From NCBI RefSeq assembly GCF_014395225.1, contig NZ_CP060723.1, positions 4,464,001 through 4,528,000 on the forward strand: a stretch of DNA of 64,000 bases, given 5' to 3'. A program made the translations under genes and the position numbers. Positions 1 to 8,874 of this stretch are shown here, piece after piece (position 1 is the stretch's first letter; every line of letters starts with the position of its first letter). The DNA comes from Pedobacter roseus (lineage in GTDB: Bacteria; Bacteroidota; Bacteroidia; Sphingobacteriales; Sphingobacteriaceae). Under the pieces are notes generated by a model that was given only the letters and a program-made list of their open reading frames with translations, ran no database searches and was not told where the DNA came from.

Positions 1-507
1 TCCGATAGGTAATTGCAATGGAACTGCATTACTACCCAACATTTCTTTAACTTGCTTAACAACTTTTAAAAAGTCTGCTCCGGAACGGTCCATTTTATTA
101 ACGAAACCAATACGAGGCACACTGTAATTGTTTGCTAAACGCCAGTTAGTTTCCGATTGAGGCTCAACACCATCAACAGCCGAAAACAAGAACACTAATC
201 CATCCAGTACACGTAATGAACGGTTTACCTCTACGGTAAAATCCACGTGACCCGGAGTATCAATCACGTTAACGTGATATTTTTGACCTCTGTAATTCCA
301 ATCAACAGTAGTTGCAGCAGAAGTGATCGTGATACCACGCTCTTGCTCTTGTGCCATCCAGTCCATTGTTGCAGCACCTTCGTGCACTTCACCAATTTTA
401 TGACTTACACCAGCATAATAAAGAATACGCTCAGTTGTTGTAGTTTTACCTGCATCAATGTGAGCCGCGATTCCAATATTTCTTGTAAATTTTAAATCTC
501 TTGCCAT
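1..507 (-). CDS. fusA: Elongation factor G, N-terminal part (cut by window edge)
   Basis: EF-G is the GTPase that drives ribosomal translocation and, with RRF, ribosome recycling in the cytoplasm. The first 169 codons are present; the rest lies left of the window. The protein begins MARDLKFTRNIGIAAHIDAG. The P-loop AHIDAGKT is at residues 15-22, the switch I segment RGITI at 57-61, the DTPGH box at 83-87 and the NKMD guanine-specificity motif at about 137. The start is the ATG at 505-507. It is the third gene of the str operon after rpsL and rpsG, and is separated from rpsG by about 128 bp containing a stem-loop (537-571). Identity is certain from the G-domain motifs. Whether this is the main EF-G or a paralogue is settled by its place next to rpsG. 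Confidence 0.97.
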   Translation of the reverse strand, partial: MARDLKFTRNIGIAAHIDAGKTTTTERILYYAGVSHKIGEVHEGAATMDWMAQEQERGITITSAATTVDWNYRGQKYHVNVIDTPGHVDFTVEVNRSLRVLDGLVFLFSAVDGVEPQSETNWRLANNYSVPRIGFVNKMDRSGADFLKVVKQVKEMLGSNAVPLQLPIG

Positions 508-536
508 GTTATGTTTTTGATTTCTGATTTTAAATG

Positions 537-571
537 ATTACACCGATTATGTAATAACAAATCGGTGTAAT
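537..571 (-). promoter_or_regulatory. Stem-loop in the rpsG-fusA intergenic leader
   Basis: A perfect 12-bp inverted repeat (ATTACACCGATT / AATCGGTGTAAT) with an 11-nt loop lies about 30 bp upstream of the fusA start. No T-run follows the stem on the minus strand, so it does not look like a simple intrinsic terminator. It could be an attenuator, a processing site or a ribosomal-protein binding site. Its function is inferred from position only. Confidence 0.4.
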
Positions 572-635
572 TTATCTAATCAGTATAATCTTCTAATTAA
601 ATCTGTGTAATCTTACTAATCTGTTAATCCTAATA

Positions 636-1103
636 CTAGAATCTGAAGTGAGAGAACGCTTTGTTAGCCTCAGCCATTTTGTGCGTATCTTCTTTTTTCT
701 TAACAGCAGCACCTTCACCTTTAGCAGCAGCTACGATTTCACCAGCTAATTTCTCTTTCATCGTTTTTTCTCCACGACGACGAGCATATAAAATTAACCA
801 TTTCATACCTAAAGCTGTTTTACGCTCTGGTCTAACCTCAGTTGGAACCTGGAAGTTAGCACCACCAACACGGCGAGATTTAACCTCTACAGCTGGCATA
901 ATGTTAGTTAAAGCACGTTTAAATATCTCTAAACCGTTTTCACCTGCTTTTTTCTCAGCAATTTCAACAGCATCGTAAAAGATAGAATAAGCGATAGATT
1001 TTTTTCCATCGTACATCATATTGTTTACAAAACGAGTTACCTGAACATCATTAAATTTTGGGTCAGGAAGAATAATTCTCTTTTTTGGTTTTGACTTTCT
1101 CAT
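636..1103 (-). CDS. rpsG: 30S ribosomal protein S7
   Basis: S7 nucleates assembly of the 30S head and contacts mRNA and tRNA at the E site. The 155-residue product has the family's usual length and shows the conserved N-terminal KRIILPDPKFND segment, the central segment with GGANFQVPTEVRPERK, and the C-terminal HKMAEANKAFSHFRF. It lies 17 bp downstream of rpsL and is clearly co-transcribed with it, as in the str operon of most bacteria. In other bacteria S7 represses its own operon post-transcriptionally. Nothing here proves that for this organism, although the fusA leader stem-loop would be a candidate site. Confidence 0.98.
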   Translation of the reverse strand: MRKSKPKKRIILPDPKFNDVQVTRFVNNMMYDGKKSIAYSIFYDAVEIAEKKAGENGLEIFKRALTNIMPAVEVKSRRVGGANFQVPTEVRPERKTALGMKWLILYARRRGEKTMKEKLAGEIVAAAKGEGAAVKKKEDTHKMAEANKAFSHFRF

Positions 1104-1120
1104 TTCTTATTTCCTCCCGA

Positions 1121-1534
1121 TTATTTCTTTTTACCTTTAGTTGGCGCCGCAGCTACTTGTCCTGGTTTAGGACGTTTAGTACCATATTTAGAACGACGTT
1201 GGTTACGACCAGCTACACCTGATGTATCTAATGCACCACGGATGATGTGGTAACGTACACCTGGTAAATCTTTAACACGACCACCACGGATCAATACAAT
1301 AGAGTGTTCCTGTAAGTTGTGACCTTCTCCAGGAATGTATGCATTTACCTCTTTACCGTTCGTTAAACGAACACGGGCAACTTTACGCATTGCTGAGTTT
1401 GGTTTTTTAGGGGTAGTGGTGTACACACGTGTACATACACCTCTTCGCTGTGGACAGCTGTCCAACGCTGGAGACTTACTCTTGAACTCCAGTGCTACTC
1501 TACCTTTTCTAACTAATTGTTGAATGGTTGGCAT
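1121..1534 (-). CDS. rpsL: 30S ribosomal protein S12
   Basis: S12 sits in the decoding centre and controls accuracy. The 137-residue product carries the hallmark TTPKKPNSAMRKVARVRL and RGGRVKDLPGVRYH segments. The lysines usually altered in streptomycin resistance (the KKPNSA lysine pair and the lysine in GRVKDLPG) are present, so the allele looks wild type. The C-terminal tail is a basic KRPKPGQ/KGKKK extension common in the phylum. It is the first gene of the str operon, with a Bacteroidota-type promoter at 1611-1641 and a leader of roughly 70 nt. Confidence 0.98.
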   Translation of the reverse strand: MPTIQQLVRKGRVALEFKSKSPALDSCPQRRGVCTRVYTTTPKKPNSAMRKVARVRLTNGKEVNAYIPGEGHNLQEHSIVLIRGGRVKDLPGVRYHIIRGALDTSGVAGRNQRRSKYGTKRPKPGQVAAAPTKGKKK

Positions 1535-1610
1535 TGTGCTTTTTTATGTTTTTTATTAAAAAATTTACCGCTCCCCCGGCATCTTCACAGATAGCCCATA
1601 AAACGGACTG

Positions 1611-1641
1611 CAAAAGTAGAACAATTCTTTTTAAAAATCAA
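1611..1641 (-). promoter_or_regulatory. Bacteroidota-type promoter of the str operon
   Basis: On the minus strand TTGA (1638-1641) is followed by exactly 19 nt and TACTTTTG (1611-1618). This matches the Bacteroidota primary-sigma consensus TTTG-N19-TAnnTTTG with one mismatch in the -33 box. It predicts a transcription start near 1605, about 70 nt ahead of the rpsL ATG. The call rests on consensus and position only. Confidence 0.65.
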
Positions 1642-1663
1642 GGGGTTAGCGTAAAAAGTTTTC

Positions 1664-1782
1664 AGTTGGCAATTGCCGGTTTTCAGTTCAGGATTAAGGA
1701 GTTGCAATTTTTCTTCCTGGTCACCGTCATTGCGAACCGAAGCGGAGGAAGCGGTGATGGCGTGAGGCAATCTTTCTCGCCT
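1664..1782. repeat. Interspersed palindromic repeats upstream of the str operon
   Basis: The 1535-2076 gap has no convincing gene. It holds the rpsL promoter, a TTTTCAGTTGGCAATTGCC-type filler repeat around 1660-1695, and a GC-richer segment at 1721-1773 containing CGTCATTGCGAACCGAAGC and GTGAGGCAATC. The latter resembles the widespread bacterial GTCATTGCGA...GCAATC dispersed repeat. Short open frames across this region run through the repeat and show no family resemblance. Confidence 0.45.
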
Positions 1783-2076
1783 TAAACATTAAATCCATTA
1801 TAGCATCTTTTCATGATTACAAAACATTATTTGGAAAGCAATTGCAGCAATTCTTAGTTTAGGTTCTGTCCCGCTAATGTTTCTGCCGATGAACCTGCGA
1901 AACAAGTAAGCACACCATAAAACAGCAAAGATATTGCTTAAATCGGCATCCACGTATATCGGGTTTAGGTGGCACAGCAAATCACAACGATTTACGTTTT
2001 CCCCTCAAATTTTAAAAAAAATCAATTTATCTTCATTGAAAAGAATGGATTCAAACTAATGAGACAACACGCTCTG

Positions 2077-2535
2077 CTAATTGCAATCCTTAAAACTATC
2101 TTTAAGTACCTTTAGTTTCGCTACAGCAACTTCGAGTTCTTTTGGGGCTTTACCATACTCGTAGGTAATTTTATATTGTTTACCATCGGCATTGATCGAG
2201 ATCCATTCGGCTCCCCCATCGGCACAGTCAGGGCAACCTATTACTTCTGGCAGGTTCGAAATCTTACTGATGTTCAACTCATTTTTAATGGCCGTAACAT
2301 CCGCCTCCGAAATGGTTTTGCTACAGGTTTTGGTATCGGCCGACTGGCCGTTCTTCGATTTGGAAAAGGTAAGTTTTAAATCGCTAATGAGTAAGTTGCT
2401 GGAACAATAGCCTGCGCACATCCCGAATGATGAGCCATAGCTAATGCTATTTAGATTTTTAATGTTTCCTTTTTTGCATGCAGAAAGGGACAATGTTATT
2501 GCAATGGAAAAAATAACGATTAAACTTTTCTTCAT
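2077..2535 (-). CDS. Small Cys-rich lipoprotein, unknown function
   Basis: This 152-residue protein starts with a lipoprotein signal peptide (MKKSLIVIFSIAITLSLSAC), with the lipobox LSAC placing the lipidated cysteine at residue 20. The mature part has cysteine pairs (CAGYC near residues 40-44, and CPDC followed by ADGGAEW near residues 100-110) that could bind metal or form disulfides. I recognise no family. The gene lies only 3 bp downstream of the ASST-like gene, so the two are probably one transcript. This suggests, without proof, a periplasmic or outer-membrane role connected to the sulfotransferase-like protein. Confidence 0.7.
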   Translation of the reverse strand: MKKSLIVIFSIAITLSLSACKKGNIKNLNSISYGSSFGMCAGYCSSNLLISDLKLTFSKSKNGQSADTKTCSKTISEADVTAIKNELNISKISNLPEVIGCPDCADGGAEWISINADGKQYKITYEYGKAPKELEVAVAKLKVLKDSFKDCN

Positions 2536-2538
2536 AAA

Positions 2539-3939
2539 CTAAGGTTTCAAATAAGGACTTAATTGGTCCGAAGTTACAAATATTCCCCTATATGCAGGAA
2601 CCGAAGCTTCCAATGTCCACAATAATACACCTTTTCTGTTGGTGAGTACCACAATGTGTCTTTTAGAGCTGCAGCACAATATGTTATCCTTATTAATCAT
2701 GTAGGCACTGCCCATACGATCGTTATAAATTTGTTGAGGCAATTGGATATGCATATCCAAACTTGCACTTTGCGTTTGCTCATTTATTTTAAATGCGTAA
2801 GCTCCTGATTGATGCTTTTCGATGCCATTATCAAAAAACATTAAATTTCCTTCTGCATTGATGTGTACGGCATGCGCCTGAGAAAAACTGGTATTCACCG
2901 GTATTTTTATGCTACCACCTTTACCGAATTTCCAGATTATTATACCTGTTTTGGCATCAATTTTCCAGATCTGACCATTGTTATAAAAGGAAATAATGTA
3001 GTTACCATCTTTATCATAGTTTAGGCTATTGGCGTGCATCCAATCTTTCTTTGTTTTGAGTAAAGATTTATCACTAAGAGGATCGAGGCTATCGAATACG
3101 CTCCATTTCCAAACCTGTTTCCCCTTTTTATCCATCACCAAAATGCCATCTCCATTGATGGTATCCTGTTTACTTCCGCCAATATGGCTTAGGTCAGTTA
3201 TTTTTTGATCAACGAAAAGCGTAACGAGTTCGCCTTTTTGATTTTTTAAAATTTCGTGGTGAATGGTTTGTTTAAAATCACCCTGTCCTTTTTTAAGATG
3301 TAAAAGCGTATCACCTTCCAAGCTGAGCTCCAGTATTTGACTACCATAGCTTGTGGGTTCATCGTTACCTCCTAAAATAGAAAGCAGGGTTTTATCTTTT
3401 GTAAAATTGATTACTTTGAAACCTACATTATCAACCATGTGGTACCACCTCAACCTACCCTTATAATCAACCAGATAGGCCATGCCTGGCGAATACCGCT
3501 TATTAACTAAAATTAATCCGTTCTTAAGTTCTTTGGGAATTAATTTATCATCGGCACTTTTTGCTTTAAACTGGTCTTTTAACCATTCAGGCAGTTCGTG
3601 CGATTCGAAAGTATAGGTTTTACTGGGTTTTTCAATGCCATTTTTTACAGCAACAACCTGGTAGGCATAACTTGTTTTGGGCATAATGTTGCAAAGTATA
3701 AGCCTGTGATGGCTTTTATGCCTTGAAACAGAAGTTATTTCTTTTGTAGAATCTGCAATTTTATTTGGCCAATATTTCACATAAATATCAACATCCGAAT
3801 TGGTACTTACATCAATCTGTATCTTTAATTCATTGTTGTTGTGTAAGCCTACTTTTATTTCTTTAATACCATCACCGTTATAACAACCGTAAAATGAAAG
3901 CAGACACAATAAAATAATGGATTTTAAAAAGTACTTCAT
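2539..3939 (-). CDS. Arylsulfate sulfotransferase (ASST)-like beta-propeller lipoprotein
   Basis: ASST enzymes move a sulfuryl group from one aryl sulfate to a phenol in the periplasm without PAPS. The start is placed at the ATG 3937-3939, because an upstream ATG would add 11 residues before a good lipoprotein signal (MKYFLKSIILLCLLSFYGC). The mature protein has an N-terminal fibronectin-like part followed by repeated blades of the type GNYIISFYNNGQIWKID and WKWSVF. Putative ASST landmarks are H227-H228 (TIHHEI), H302 (DWMHANS) and H356 (SQAHAVH). The arginine expected about 18 residues after H302 appears to be Tyr319. These assignments are by eye, not by alignment software. It could also be a non-catalytic PQQ-like propeller. 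It sits 88 bp downstream of susD. Confidence 0.72.
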   Translation of the reverse strand: MKYFLKSIILLCLLSFYGCYNGDGIKEIKVGLHNNNELKIQIDVSTNSDVDIYVKYWPNKIADSTKEITSVSRHKSHHRLILCNIMPKTSYAYQVVAVKNGIEKPSKTYTFESHELPEWLKDQFKAKSADDKLIPKELKNGLILVNKRYSPGMAYLVDYKGRLRWYHMVDNVGFKVINFTKDKTLLSILGGNDEPTSYGSQILELSLEGDTLLHLKKGQGDFKQTIHHEILKNQKGELVTLFVDQKITDLSHIGGSKQDTINGDGILVMDKKGKQVWKWSVFDSLDPLSDKSLLKTKKDWMHANSLNYDKDGNYIISFYNNGQIWKIDAKTGIIIWKFGKGGSIKIPVNTSFSQAHAVHINAEGNLMFFDNGIEKHQSGAYAFKINEQTQSASLDMHIQLPQQIYNDRMGSAYMINKDNILCCSSKRHIVVLTNRKGVLLWTLEASVPAYRGIFVTSDQLSPYLKP

Positions 3940-4027
3940 AAAATTGAATTTAGTATGAATATGGCTAAACAAAAAAGAATATGCAGTTAAAACTACATAT
4001 TCTTTTTAATCATATTAAAATATGAAA

Positions 4028-5545
4028 TTATTGTCTACCCGAGTTATTTAAGTTCGGATTTATATTTACCTGATTTAAAGGATAAGGGAAGTACTGATCT
4101 CGTGGCATTACCACTGTAGGTGTTTGATTGGTACGCTTTAAATATCCGTTTACAATACTCTCATATTTACCAAAACGCATTAAATCAGCTCTTCTTTTTC
4201 CTTCGTAGAACAATTCCCAACCACGCTCTTGCAATAGTGCGTCGCGTAAGGTACTTTGATTATAATTGGCAGCAACCAGTGTTTTGGCATGCGATCTTCC
4301 TTTTACCTGGTTGATCAGATCAATACATTCTGCATTGGGCCCGCTTAGCTCGTTAATTGCCTCTGCTCTGCTTAGCAAAACATCAGCATAACGGAGGATA
4401 TTTACGCTATGTCCATCATAGTAGGTATTAGCGCCATTTGGATCAGCATATTTAGCTGTGGCCACATCCTGCATGTAAAATACGCCTGCAGGTGGTGTAG
4501 CACCTAATGATGGAGCCTGTTTGTGCACCAATTTATCAACGCCGGTGTATTCTGCAAAAAAAAGTTTTTTCCGGTCATCTGCATCATCAAAACTGTTGTA
4601 AAAATCCCATGTTACGGCATAATATTGCCATCTATCGGTTAAAACAGGGTGATCAAGTGGTCCGAAGTGGTTTAAAAGTTCAGTTCCGTTTACATTGGCA
4701 TCACTTAATACTGAAAAGATATTTTCTGAACACCATTTATTGCTTTCTGCAAAAAGACCTGCATAAGTAGGATAAAGCGAGTAAACATTTAAATCCATTA
4801 CCTGCTTGGTTACATCCACCACTTTCTGCCATTGATGTTGGCGAAGATATAATTTTGCCAATAGGGTAAGGGCTGCTCCTTTTGTAGCTCTCCCTACATC
4901 ATTGCTGCTGTAAAAAGGATTGTTGGCATAATTTATAGGCAAAGTATTGGCCACAGCCTGCAAATCGGTTATTAAAAATGCTTCAATCTGATCAAGCGGG
5001 GTTAAAGATGCGTTTTTGGTATAATTTGGATTTTCAAGGTCTTTTTCTGTAGCCAGAATAACTGGTCCCCAGGCATCGGTTAAATCCATATATGCAACAG
5101 CCCTTAAAAATTTAATTTCGGCAAGAAACTGATTTTTTTCAGTCTCGGTAAGGCTGGTCATTGGAGTAATGTTATAGATCGCATTATTCGCATTTGAAAT
5201 AAGTTTATAGATCTGCCTCCAATCTTCTGCAATTAAACCATTTGCCGAATTCCATTGCACGTTAGAAAGTTGACCAGGATCTCCACTATAGCTACAATGG
5301 CCCACATCAGTAGTTAAATCGGTTAAGGCGAAATGTCTTACTGTCCAGTAATCGAAATTATCGCCAACAGATGGTCCTTTTAACCTGGCGTAAACAGCAT
5401 TTACAGCAGCAATAGCATCAGATTTTGTTTTAAAGGCATTTGTGCTCGTTAAACTGCTATACACCACTGGCTCTAAATCTTTTTTGCAAGAAAACTGCAA
5501 AAGAACAACTGCAGTTATGGCTATGATTATTTTATATCTTTTCAT
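4028..5545 (-). CDS. SusD/RagB-family substrate-binding lipoprotein
   Basis: SusD proteins are outer-membrane surface lipoproteins that form the lid on a SusC transporter and capture its substrate, usually a glycan. The 505-residue product begins with a lipoprotein signal (MKRYKIIIAITAVVLLQFSC). It shows typical SusD segments: NAFKTKSDAIAAVNAVY near the N-terminus, the helical LAEIKFLRAVAYMDL, the TKGAALTLLAKLYLRQHQW tetratricopeptide-like part, and the C-terminal RDALLQERGWELFYEGKR RADLMRFGKY signature. It is 35 bp downstream of the susC gene. Substrate cannot be read from sequence. The neighbouring sulfur genes suggest a sulfated or sulfatable ligand, as inference only. Confidence 0.93.
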   Translation of the reverse strand: MKRYKIIIAITAVVLLQFSCKKDLEPVVYSSLTSTNAFKTKSDAIAAVNAVYARLKGPSVGDNFDYWTVRHFALTDLTTDVGHCSYSGDPGQLSNVQWNSANGLIAEDWRQIYKLISNANNAIYNITPMTSLTETEKNQFLAEIKFLRAVAYMDLTDAWGPVILATEKDLENPNYTKNASLTPLDQIEAFLITDLQAVANTLPINYANNPFYSSNDVGRATKGAALTLLAKLYLRQHQWQKVVDVTKQVMDLNVYSLYPTYAGLFAESNKWCSENIFSVLSDANVNGTELLNHFGPLDHPVLTDRWQYYAVTWDFYNSFDDADDRKKLFFAEYTGVDKLVHKQAPSLGATPPAGVFYMQDVATAKYADPNGANTYYDGHSVNILRYADVLLSRAEAINELSGPNAECIDLINQVKGRSHAKTLVAANYNQSTLRDALLQERGWELFYEGKRRADLMRFGKYESIVNGYLKRTNQTPTVVMPRDQYFPYPLNQVNINPNLNNSGRQ

Positions 5546-5580
5546 CTCTTTATCTTTATTAATGCTATCGATAGGAATTA

Positions 5581-8500
5581 TTAGTTGATGGTTAATTTTA
5601 CACCTGCCGAAAAGGTTCTGAAAGCTGGAAAGGCATTAAAGTCTATACCGCCACCAAAATTGCTTCCAGAATGTGAATTTACCTCCGGATCCGTTCCTGT
5701 ATAATTGGTGATGGTAAATAAGTTCTGTCCTTCTGCATATACCCTTAAACCTTTAATTACCTTAATATGGTCGAAAATTTTGGTTGGCAGGCTGTACCCC
5801 AATGAAACCGATTTTAATCTTACGTAAGAAGCATTTTCTACAAAGCGTGAGTTTACATAGCTACCGAATGTACTCAGGAAATAACCTTCGCGTGGAACAT
5901 CTGTATTTTCGTTAACACCGGCCACAAATCTATTTAAGGCATCGGCACCAGTAGTCGATTCAAGAACTAACCTGTTCATGTTATATAGTGAGTATCCAAA
6001 AGCACCTTGAAAGAAAATATTCAGATCAAATCCTTTATAATGAAAATCGTTTCCTAAGCCCATGCTAAAGCGTGGCGTTGAGTTACCCAAAAAGGTCATA
6101 TCATCCGGTGTGATTTTACCATCACCGTTAACATCCTGATATTTCGGATCGCCTGGCTTAGCACCTGGTTGAGGGGCATAGGTTTCACCTGTTTTAATAA
6201 CCCCGTTATATATATATCCAAAAAGTTCTCCAAGCTCTCGTCCGGCAACTACTCTCGAAAACTCACGACCTGATACGGTACCACTAGGATTAGCTGTATT
6301 TACTGAAATCTGATTGATAGGCCCTAACGATAATACTTTTTGCCTGTTCAGCGAGATGTTAAAATTTGTATTCCAGGTAAAATCGTTATTTCGGATATTA
6401 ACGGTATTGATTAAAAACTCTACCCCCCTGTTCTGGATCGAACCTGCATTTACCAATTGCGAACTAAATCCCCAATATTGCTCGATAGGAATATTAATCA
6501 ATAAATCAGATGTTTTCTTCGAATATAGATCGATCGTTGCATTTAAACGACCGCTAAAAAAACCCATATCCAAACCAAGGTTAAACTGTTTTGTACTTTC
6601 CCATTTCAGGTTCGGGTTTGGCAATGTCTTAGGTTCTGTTCCAATTTGTAAAGGATCGCCCGGATTAAGTACAGTGCTGTAATTGGTAAAAGTTGATAAA
6701 TACAGGTAATTGGTAATCCTGTCGTTACCTGTAACGCCATAACTTGCCCTTAATTTTAAATTAGAAAAAGTGTTTAAGTTTTTAATAAACTCTTCGTCGG
6801 TAAATTTATAGGCTACAGCTCCTGACGGGAAAAACCCATAACTGTTGTTAGATCCAAATTTCGACGAGCCATCCCTCCTCAAAGTAAACGATGCCAATAA
6901 TTTTTCTTTATAACTGTAGTTCACCCTTCCATACATAGAGTTAAAGGTAGATTGCTCTTTAAAGCTATTGTATCCGTTACCGAGATTGGTGATGGTTACG
7001 TTTGTACCATTTGGTGTTGAGCCTGCACCAAGATTATAGAACAAAAATTCGTCGGTTGGGAAACCTTTACTGCCTGCAGCAATAAATTCGTTTACATCTT
7101 TTTGGTTAGATACCCCAGCCAGTGCAGTAAAATCATGACTACCAAAGTTGAATTTATAGGTTAAATAATTTTCTACCAGCCACCTAAAGGTAGTTGAACT
7201 TTTTTGAGCGGCTATACCCCCATTAACAGCTCCTGCCGTTAAAGTTCTTGGAATATACTGACCCTCGTTAAGGTTGGTATATTCTGCTCCTGCCCCTAAA
7301 TGATACGTTAAACCTTTAATGATCTGATAATCTAGAGAAACATTGGTATTGGCGAGTTTATTTGTACTGGTATTGGTAGGCTCGAGCAAACTGGCCAATG
7401 CATTGTTTTTACCCTGATAACGGAAATAAGTACCATCGGCATTATATACCGGGATGTTTGGCAGGGCAGTTAACAAACCAAACAAAGGTGCAGTAATATC
7501 TGCAGAATAAGATTGCTGAAATAATTTGGAGCTAGAACCATAAAAGTTAGCGCCCAATTTTAAACGTTCGTTAAGGTTCTTTTCAGCACCAATTCTTGCG
7601 GTATATTTTTCAAGTCCAGTACCTTTTAAAACACCCTTTTGATTGATGTAGTTTCCAGATACATAAAGTTTCGAGTTTTGATCGCCGCTACTGATGCTTA
7701 GGCTCCTGTTATGAACTGAGGCATTTTGGGTAGCTTCATCTAACCAATTTGTATTGGCTACATTAAAAGATGGTGGAAATAAAACCGGTTTTCCATCTTC
7801 AATAGCAGTCGCATTCTGGATATCGGTATATTGCTGCCCGTTTAACAGTGCTGGTTTATACGTTAAAAACTGGTTTCCGTTCGATAGATCAAGATCGATG
7901 GCAACTCTTCCAGCTTTTCCTTTTTTGGTGGTTATCAATACTACACCGTTTCCACCTCTGGCACCGTATATTGCGGCAGAAGAAGCATCTTTTAAAATCT
8001 GTATGTCTTCGATATCATTTGGGTTGATGGTGCTACCATTGTCAGAAATAAATCCATCTACAACATATAGCGGACTATTGGTTGTATTAATGGAGTTACC
8101 CCCCCTTACCGTTATCGACATTCCGGCGCCGGGCGCAAAGCTGGTTTGTTGTACCTGTACACCAGCTGCTTTACCTTGTATAGCTTGTCCAATATTGGAT
8201 GTAGTACCTCCAAGATTCAGGTCTTCGCTCTTTATAGAACTGACCGAACCTGTTAAATCTGTCTTACGTTGTGTACCATAGCCCACAACCACAACTTCGT
8301 TTAATTTGTTTAAATCTTCTTCCAGATTTACCGTTACCACGTTAGAGGCTCCAACGGTAACCTTTTGTGTTTTATAACCAACCAGCGTAAAAGTTAAAAC
8401 CTTTAGTTTACCCTTTAAGGTTAGGGTAAACTTACCATTGGCATCTACTGATGTTCCGTTTTTCACATCCGTTTCGGTTACCGATGTTCCAACGGCTGGC

Positions 8501-8676
8501 AGGCCTTTCTCATCCTTTACCGTACCTGTTACAACTGTCTGTGCACTGGCTGCAATAGGAATCAAAAAGATTAAAGAACAATAAATAATTTTTAAAAGAG
8601 GGATTACAAAAGAGCGTTTTTGTATAGGAACAGTTTTCCTATAGTTCTCCGTGGTTTGTTCGTAAATTTTGGTCAT
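5581..8676 (-). CDS. SusC/RagA-family TonB-linked outer-membrane transporter
   Basis: This 1031-residue TonB-dependent transporter pairs with the downstream SusD. Domains in order: a long signal peptide ending near residue 46 (AASAQT), a carboxypeptidase-regulatory-like domain (TGTVKDEKGLPAVG), the SusC signature NEVVVVGYGTQRKTDLTGSV near residues 125-145, a plug with VRGGNSINTTNSPLYVVDG, and a 22-strand-type barrel ending in SAGVKLTIN. No sigma-factor or anti-sigma gene is adjacent, so regulation is not of the usual ECF/FecR kind within this window. It is transcribed on its own side of a 198-bp gap from the cysC operon, in the same direction. Confidence 0.95.
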   Translation of the reverse strand: MTKIYEQTTENYRKTVPIQKRSFVIPLLKIIYCSLIFLIPIAASAQTVVTGTVKDEKGLPAVGTSVTETDVKNGTSVDANGKFTLTLKGKLKVLTFTLVGYKTQKVTVGASNVVTVNLEEDLNKLNEVVVVGYGTQRKTDLTGSVSSIKSEDLNLGGTTSNIGQAIQGKAAGVQVQQTSFAPGAGMSITVRGGNSINTTNSPLYVVDGFISDNGSTINPNDIEDIQILKDASSAAIYGARGGNGVVLITTKKGKAGRVAIDLDLSNGNQFLTYKPALLNGQQYTDIQNATAIEDGKPVLFPPSFNVANTNWLDEATQNASVHNRSLSISSGDQNSKLYVSGNYINQKGVLKGTGLEKYTARIGAEKNLNERLKLGANFYGSSSKLFQQSYSADITAPLFGLLTALPNIPVYNADGTYFRYQGKNNALASLLEPTNTSTNKLANTNVSLDYQIIKGLTYHLGAGAEYTNLNEGQYIPRTLTAGAVNGGIAAQKSSTTFRWLVENYLTYKFNFGSHDFTALAGVSNQKDVNEFIAAGSKGFPTDEFLFYNLGAGSTPNGTNVTITNLGNGYNSFKEQSTFNSMYGRVNYSYKEKLLASFTLRRDGSSKFGSNNSYGFFPSGAVAYKFTDEEFIKNLNTFSNLKLRASYGVTGNDRITNYLYLSTFTNYSTVLNPGDPLQIGTEPKTLPNPNLKWESTKQFNLGLDMGFFSGRLNATIDLYSKKTSDLLINIPIEQYWGFSSQLVNAGSIQNRGVEFLINTVNIRNNDFTWNTNFNISLNRQKVLSLGPINQISVNTANPSGTVSGREFSRVVAGRELGELFGYIYNGVIKTGETYAPQPGAKPGDPKYQDVNGDGKITPDDMTFLGNSTPRFSMGLGNDFHYKGFDLNIFFQGAFGYSLYNMNRLVLESTTGADALNRFVAGVNENTDVPREGYFLSTFGSYVNSRFVENASYVRLKSVSLGYSLPTKIFDHIKVIKGLRVYAEGQNLFTITNYTGTDPEVNSHSGSNFGGGIDFNAFPAFRTFSAGVKLTIN

Positions 8677-8706
8677 AGTGTTTTGTTTGATAGTTGACTG
8701 CTCGCA

Positions 8707-8735
8707 AAAAGCAACGGCTATTCCTTCTTGCTTTT
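8707..8735 (-). terminator. Possible weak terminator after cysC
   Basis: On the minus strand AAAAGCAA is followed by a 13-nt spacer and TTGCTTTTTG. The stem is 8 bp, AT-rich, and ends in T-residues. It lies in the 198-bp gap between cysC and susC. The rest of this gap (8677-8874) must also hold the susC promoter, which I could not identify. Weak evidence. Confidence 0.3.
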
Positions 8736-8874
8736 ATAATATTAGTGATTATAGCACTTATTTAAATGCAAAAACACTGCGCAATCGATTGACTAATCGC
8801 CTTGAACGCATTCAAAAACACAAACAAAAATGAAAACAGGAAAATTACGACGGTAAAACGCTAAGAAAAAGCGG

